A stretch of DNA of 64,000 nt from Pseudoalteromonas arabiensis (lineage in GTDB: Bacteria > Pseudomonadota > Gammaproteobacteria > Enterobacterales > Alteromonadaceae). The notes beneath the pieces were generated by a model, which was not told the DNA's origin, searched no databases, and was given only the letters and a program-made list of their open reading frames with translations. The stretch lies in contig NZ_LRUF01000008.1 of assembly GCF_001550155.1 (NCBI RefSeq), positions 62,001 through 126,000 on the forward strand, read 5' to 3'. The position numbers and the translations under genes are program-made. Of the stretch, positions 62,438-64,000 are shown piece after piece (the first letter of the stretch is position 1; each line of letters starts with the position of its first letter).

Positions 62438-63604
62438 TTAGTCTAGGCCATTTAAACCATCTCTTGCAGCTTGATATAAGGCTCCAAGCGTCGAGTCGAA
62501 TGCCCACTTAATCACACTGTATGTTAGCTCTACCGCCTTACCAATCACTTTCCCTGCAAAAACCAGCATATGACCAATTAAGCCCAAAGTCTGAGATGCA
62601 AATGAAGCAGACGCTTTAGCAATCTTATCTAATGTGCGAGCTAACATATCGTAAAAGGTTAAACCTGTACCAATTGCCGCTTGTGCCGCCACAGCACTGT
62701 AATAACCCGCATCTTTTAATAAAGTGACTAACGCAGCTCCTAATTTATCGGCCCAATGGGCATTAAATGATGCTTGGTTTCTATCTTCAAAGTTGAGTCT
62801 TACCGGCGTGTTAAGGTAATGGTTTGCTTTAACGGTTAAGTTATTCCAATCACTACTATTGGCTGTATTTACGTAACCTGGGTTTCCGCTAAGCTTATGT
62901 GCCGCACCTTTAAGGCCTTGGCCGCTGTCTAGGCGTATTTCTTGACCGTTATAAGGCGCATGAGAAAATGGCCATAACGGTACTTTAGTTACCGGATCAG
63001 CACCATGCGTACATCGGTAAATGTGATCTATTCTTGAAGTAGCCGATCTTGAGAAGTCTTCTAAACCTACCCTTGGCGAACCAAATGTATAAAGTTTTAC
63101 CGGTAACGAGTATTCTGCTTTAATCCAATCAGCTGCCAGTGTTGCTAAAGCGCCCCCTAAGCTGTGGCCAACTAAATGAACACCCGCTGTAATTTTATCT
63201 CTTACATTCGCTGCCATAAACTCTTGAAGAGCTGGCTTCATAGTATAAAACGTTTTATTAAAACCAGCATGAACCATGCTGCCGTTAGCGCCACCACTTA
63301 AACCGAAATGTGCATCAGTTAGGCCATCTCTCAGTGAAGCAGTCCCGCGAATGGTAATAACTGAATGCCCTTGGAATGCATTTTTACCATGTGCAACCAG
63401 ACCAAAGCCAGTGCTTAAGCCAAATAGGTGAGAGAAAAAGCCGCCTGAAACGCCCTGTATAGACTTACTATTGATAGAGAAATCAAACTGGTCTCGCAAA
63501 GACGCATGCAACAGCCCATTTAAAAGTTTTGTATTTTTTAATTCTTTAGCATCATAGGCAAGTGACGCTAATTGAACTGCTTGAGTAGGTGTTAACGTAT
63601 TCAT
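62438..63604 (-). CDS. Class 3 (fungal-type) lipase, possible type VI effector
   Basis: A 388-residue protein without a signal peptide. The lipase_3-type core spans about residues 70-240: the nucleophile S148 in HLVGHSLGGALATLA, VITIRGTASLRD earlier, and an aspartate in HGADPVTKVP near residue 202. The C-terminal ~140 residues contain glycine/alanine-rich amphipathic or hydrophobic helices (GLIGHMLVFAGKVIGKAVEL) that could insert in membranes. Cytosolic lipases of this build next to small beta-fold partners often turn out to be type VI secretion phospholipase effectors; this is inference. The partner gene lies 28 bases upstream on the same strand. Confidence 0.8.
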   Translation of the reverse strand: MNTLTPTQAVQLASLAYDAKELKNTKLLNGLLHASLRDQFDFSINSKSIQGVSGGFFSHLFGLSTGFGLVAHGKNAFQGHSVITIRGTASLRDGLTDAHFGLSGGANGSMVHAGFNKTFYTMKPALQEFMAANVRDKITAGVHLVGHSLGGALATLAADWIKAEYSLPVKLYTFGSPRVGLEDFSRSATSRIDHIYRCTHGADPVTKVPLWPFSHAPYNGQEIRLDSGQGLKGAAHKLSGNPGYVNTANSSDWNNLTVKANHYLNTPVRLNFEDRNQASFNAHWADKLGAALVTLLKDAGYYSAVAAQAAIGTGLTFYDMLARTLDKIAKASASFASQTLGLIGHMLVFAGKVIGKAVELTYSVIKWAFDSTLGALYQAARDGLNGLD

Positions 63605-63631
63605 TTTAAATCCCTTTATTGGTTTTAAACG

Positions 63632-64000
63632 TTAGAGCTTACAAGTGGTAAAAACAGCAAATGTATGCTGCTTATCCTCTTTAGCCGCTATATCATATGT
63701 TTGTGGTTCATGTGCGATATCACACACCAAATCATTCAAGTACTCGGTGAGTGTATCTTTGTGCTCATAAGGAAATACTCTAACAGCCCAAATAGTTACT
63801 TCCTCTGCATTTTCATCTAATGTGTAAATATGTTGAATAACAGATTCATTGTCGAACATGTTTGATGGCTTTGATGTTTTGATCACTTTTTCAGGAAAAG
63901 AAAAACGGCCATCAGTACCCGTTGTTACTTCATCAATATAATCATCGCCATAATTTAGTTTACGAAATACCTTTTTACCAGCAACAGGCTGCTCTTCGTA
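63632..64000 (-). CDS. DUF6795-like/carboxypeptidase-regulatory-like protein, 5' end missing
   Basis: The frame is open to the window edge, so the gene begins beyond it; 122 codons plus the stop are visible. The edge-side part (QPVAGKKVFRKLNYGDDYID, then a GTDGRFSFPE turn) resembles transthyretin-like/carboxypeptidase-regulatory beta-sandwich domains, grouped as DUF6795 in vibrios and relatives. A GTG at 63886 is only internal. It precedes the lipase gene on the same strand with a 27-base gap and is probably its operon partner, perhaps an adaptor or immunity factor. Assignment rests on pattern memory. Confidence 0.6.
   Translation of the reverse strand, partial: YEEQPVAGKKVFRKLNYGDDYIDEVTTGTDGRFSFPEKVIKTSKPSNMFDNESVIQHIYTLDENAEEVTIWAVRVFPYEHKDTLTEYLNDLVCDIAHEPQTYDIAAKEDKQHTFAVFTTCKL

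Overview
The window looks like chromosomal DNA of a marine gammaproteobacterium of the Pseudoalteromonas/Alteromonadales type. This is inferred from moderate AT richness, four large TonB-dependent receptors in 64 kb, E. coli-like TyrS, SoxR and AldB, and secreted S8, S9 and M1 peptidases. No rRNA, tRNA, CRISPR array, insertion sequence or prophage was recognised.

Layout. 1-8.4 kb: end of a glycosyltransferase gene, a ThrE-type exporter, a LysE-type exporter with a small zinc-ribbon protein, a secreted beta-lactamase-fold hydrolase, a small orphan gene, then a LuxR-type regulator and tyrS. 9-20.2 kb: a probable peptide-acquisition island with two paralogous TonB-dependent receptors, a Sel1-repeat protein with an embedded TonB C-terminal domain, a membrane-anchored CadC-like regulator and an S9 peptidase. 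20.2-22.5 kb: a decayed cytochrome gene, two small proteins and a tandem array of four terminator-like hairpins. 22.5-33.4 kb: a DoxX protein, then a tightly packed eight-gene unit running outer-membrane receptor, VTT-flavoprotein disulfide reductase fusion, DUF547 protein, YnjB-YnjC-YnjD ABC importer, YnjF-type CDP-alcohol phosphatidyltransferase and fatty-acid-hydroxylase-type enzyme. 33.4-36.7 kb: AldB-like dehydrogenase with a divergent AraC regulator, and a YoaK-like membrane protein. 36.8-43.3 kb: a sucrose-type locus (LacI regulator, sucrose phosphorylase, MFS permease, TonB-dependent receptor) tied together by three copies of one palindromic operator. 43.4-48.5 kb: a soluble CZB-domain chemoreceptor, a SET-type MFS transporter and a multidomain subtilisin. 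49-52.9 kb: a curli-like operon (19-repeat curlin, CsgE, CsgF, CsgG) with a convergent CsgD-like regulator. 53-59.6 kb: an ABC ATPase plus an ABC permease/M1 peptidase fusion, divergent from a LytS/LytTR two-component pair. 59.5-64 kb: SGNH hydrolase, DsrE-like protein, an NADPH-FMN-reductase-like flavoprotein divergent from soxR across a recognisable SoxR box, an orphan membrane protein, and a class-3 lipase beside a partial gene that resembles type VI secretion cargo pairs.

How the genes work together. Most of the window is organised as nutrient-specific cassettes: a regulator, an outer-membrane receptor, and a peptidase, importer or catabolic enzyme. The least explained are the eight-gene receptor/YnjBCD unit, the curli operon with a very long subunit and no visible CsgB, and the four-copy hairpin array at 22.1-22.4 kb. 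Functions were assigned by reading the proteins and recalling families; no database search was possible.
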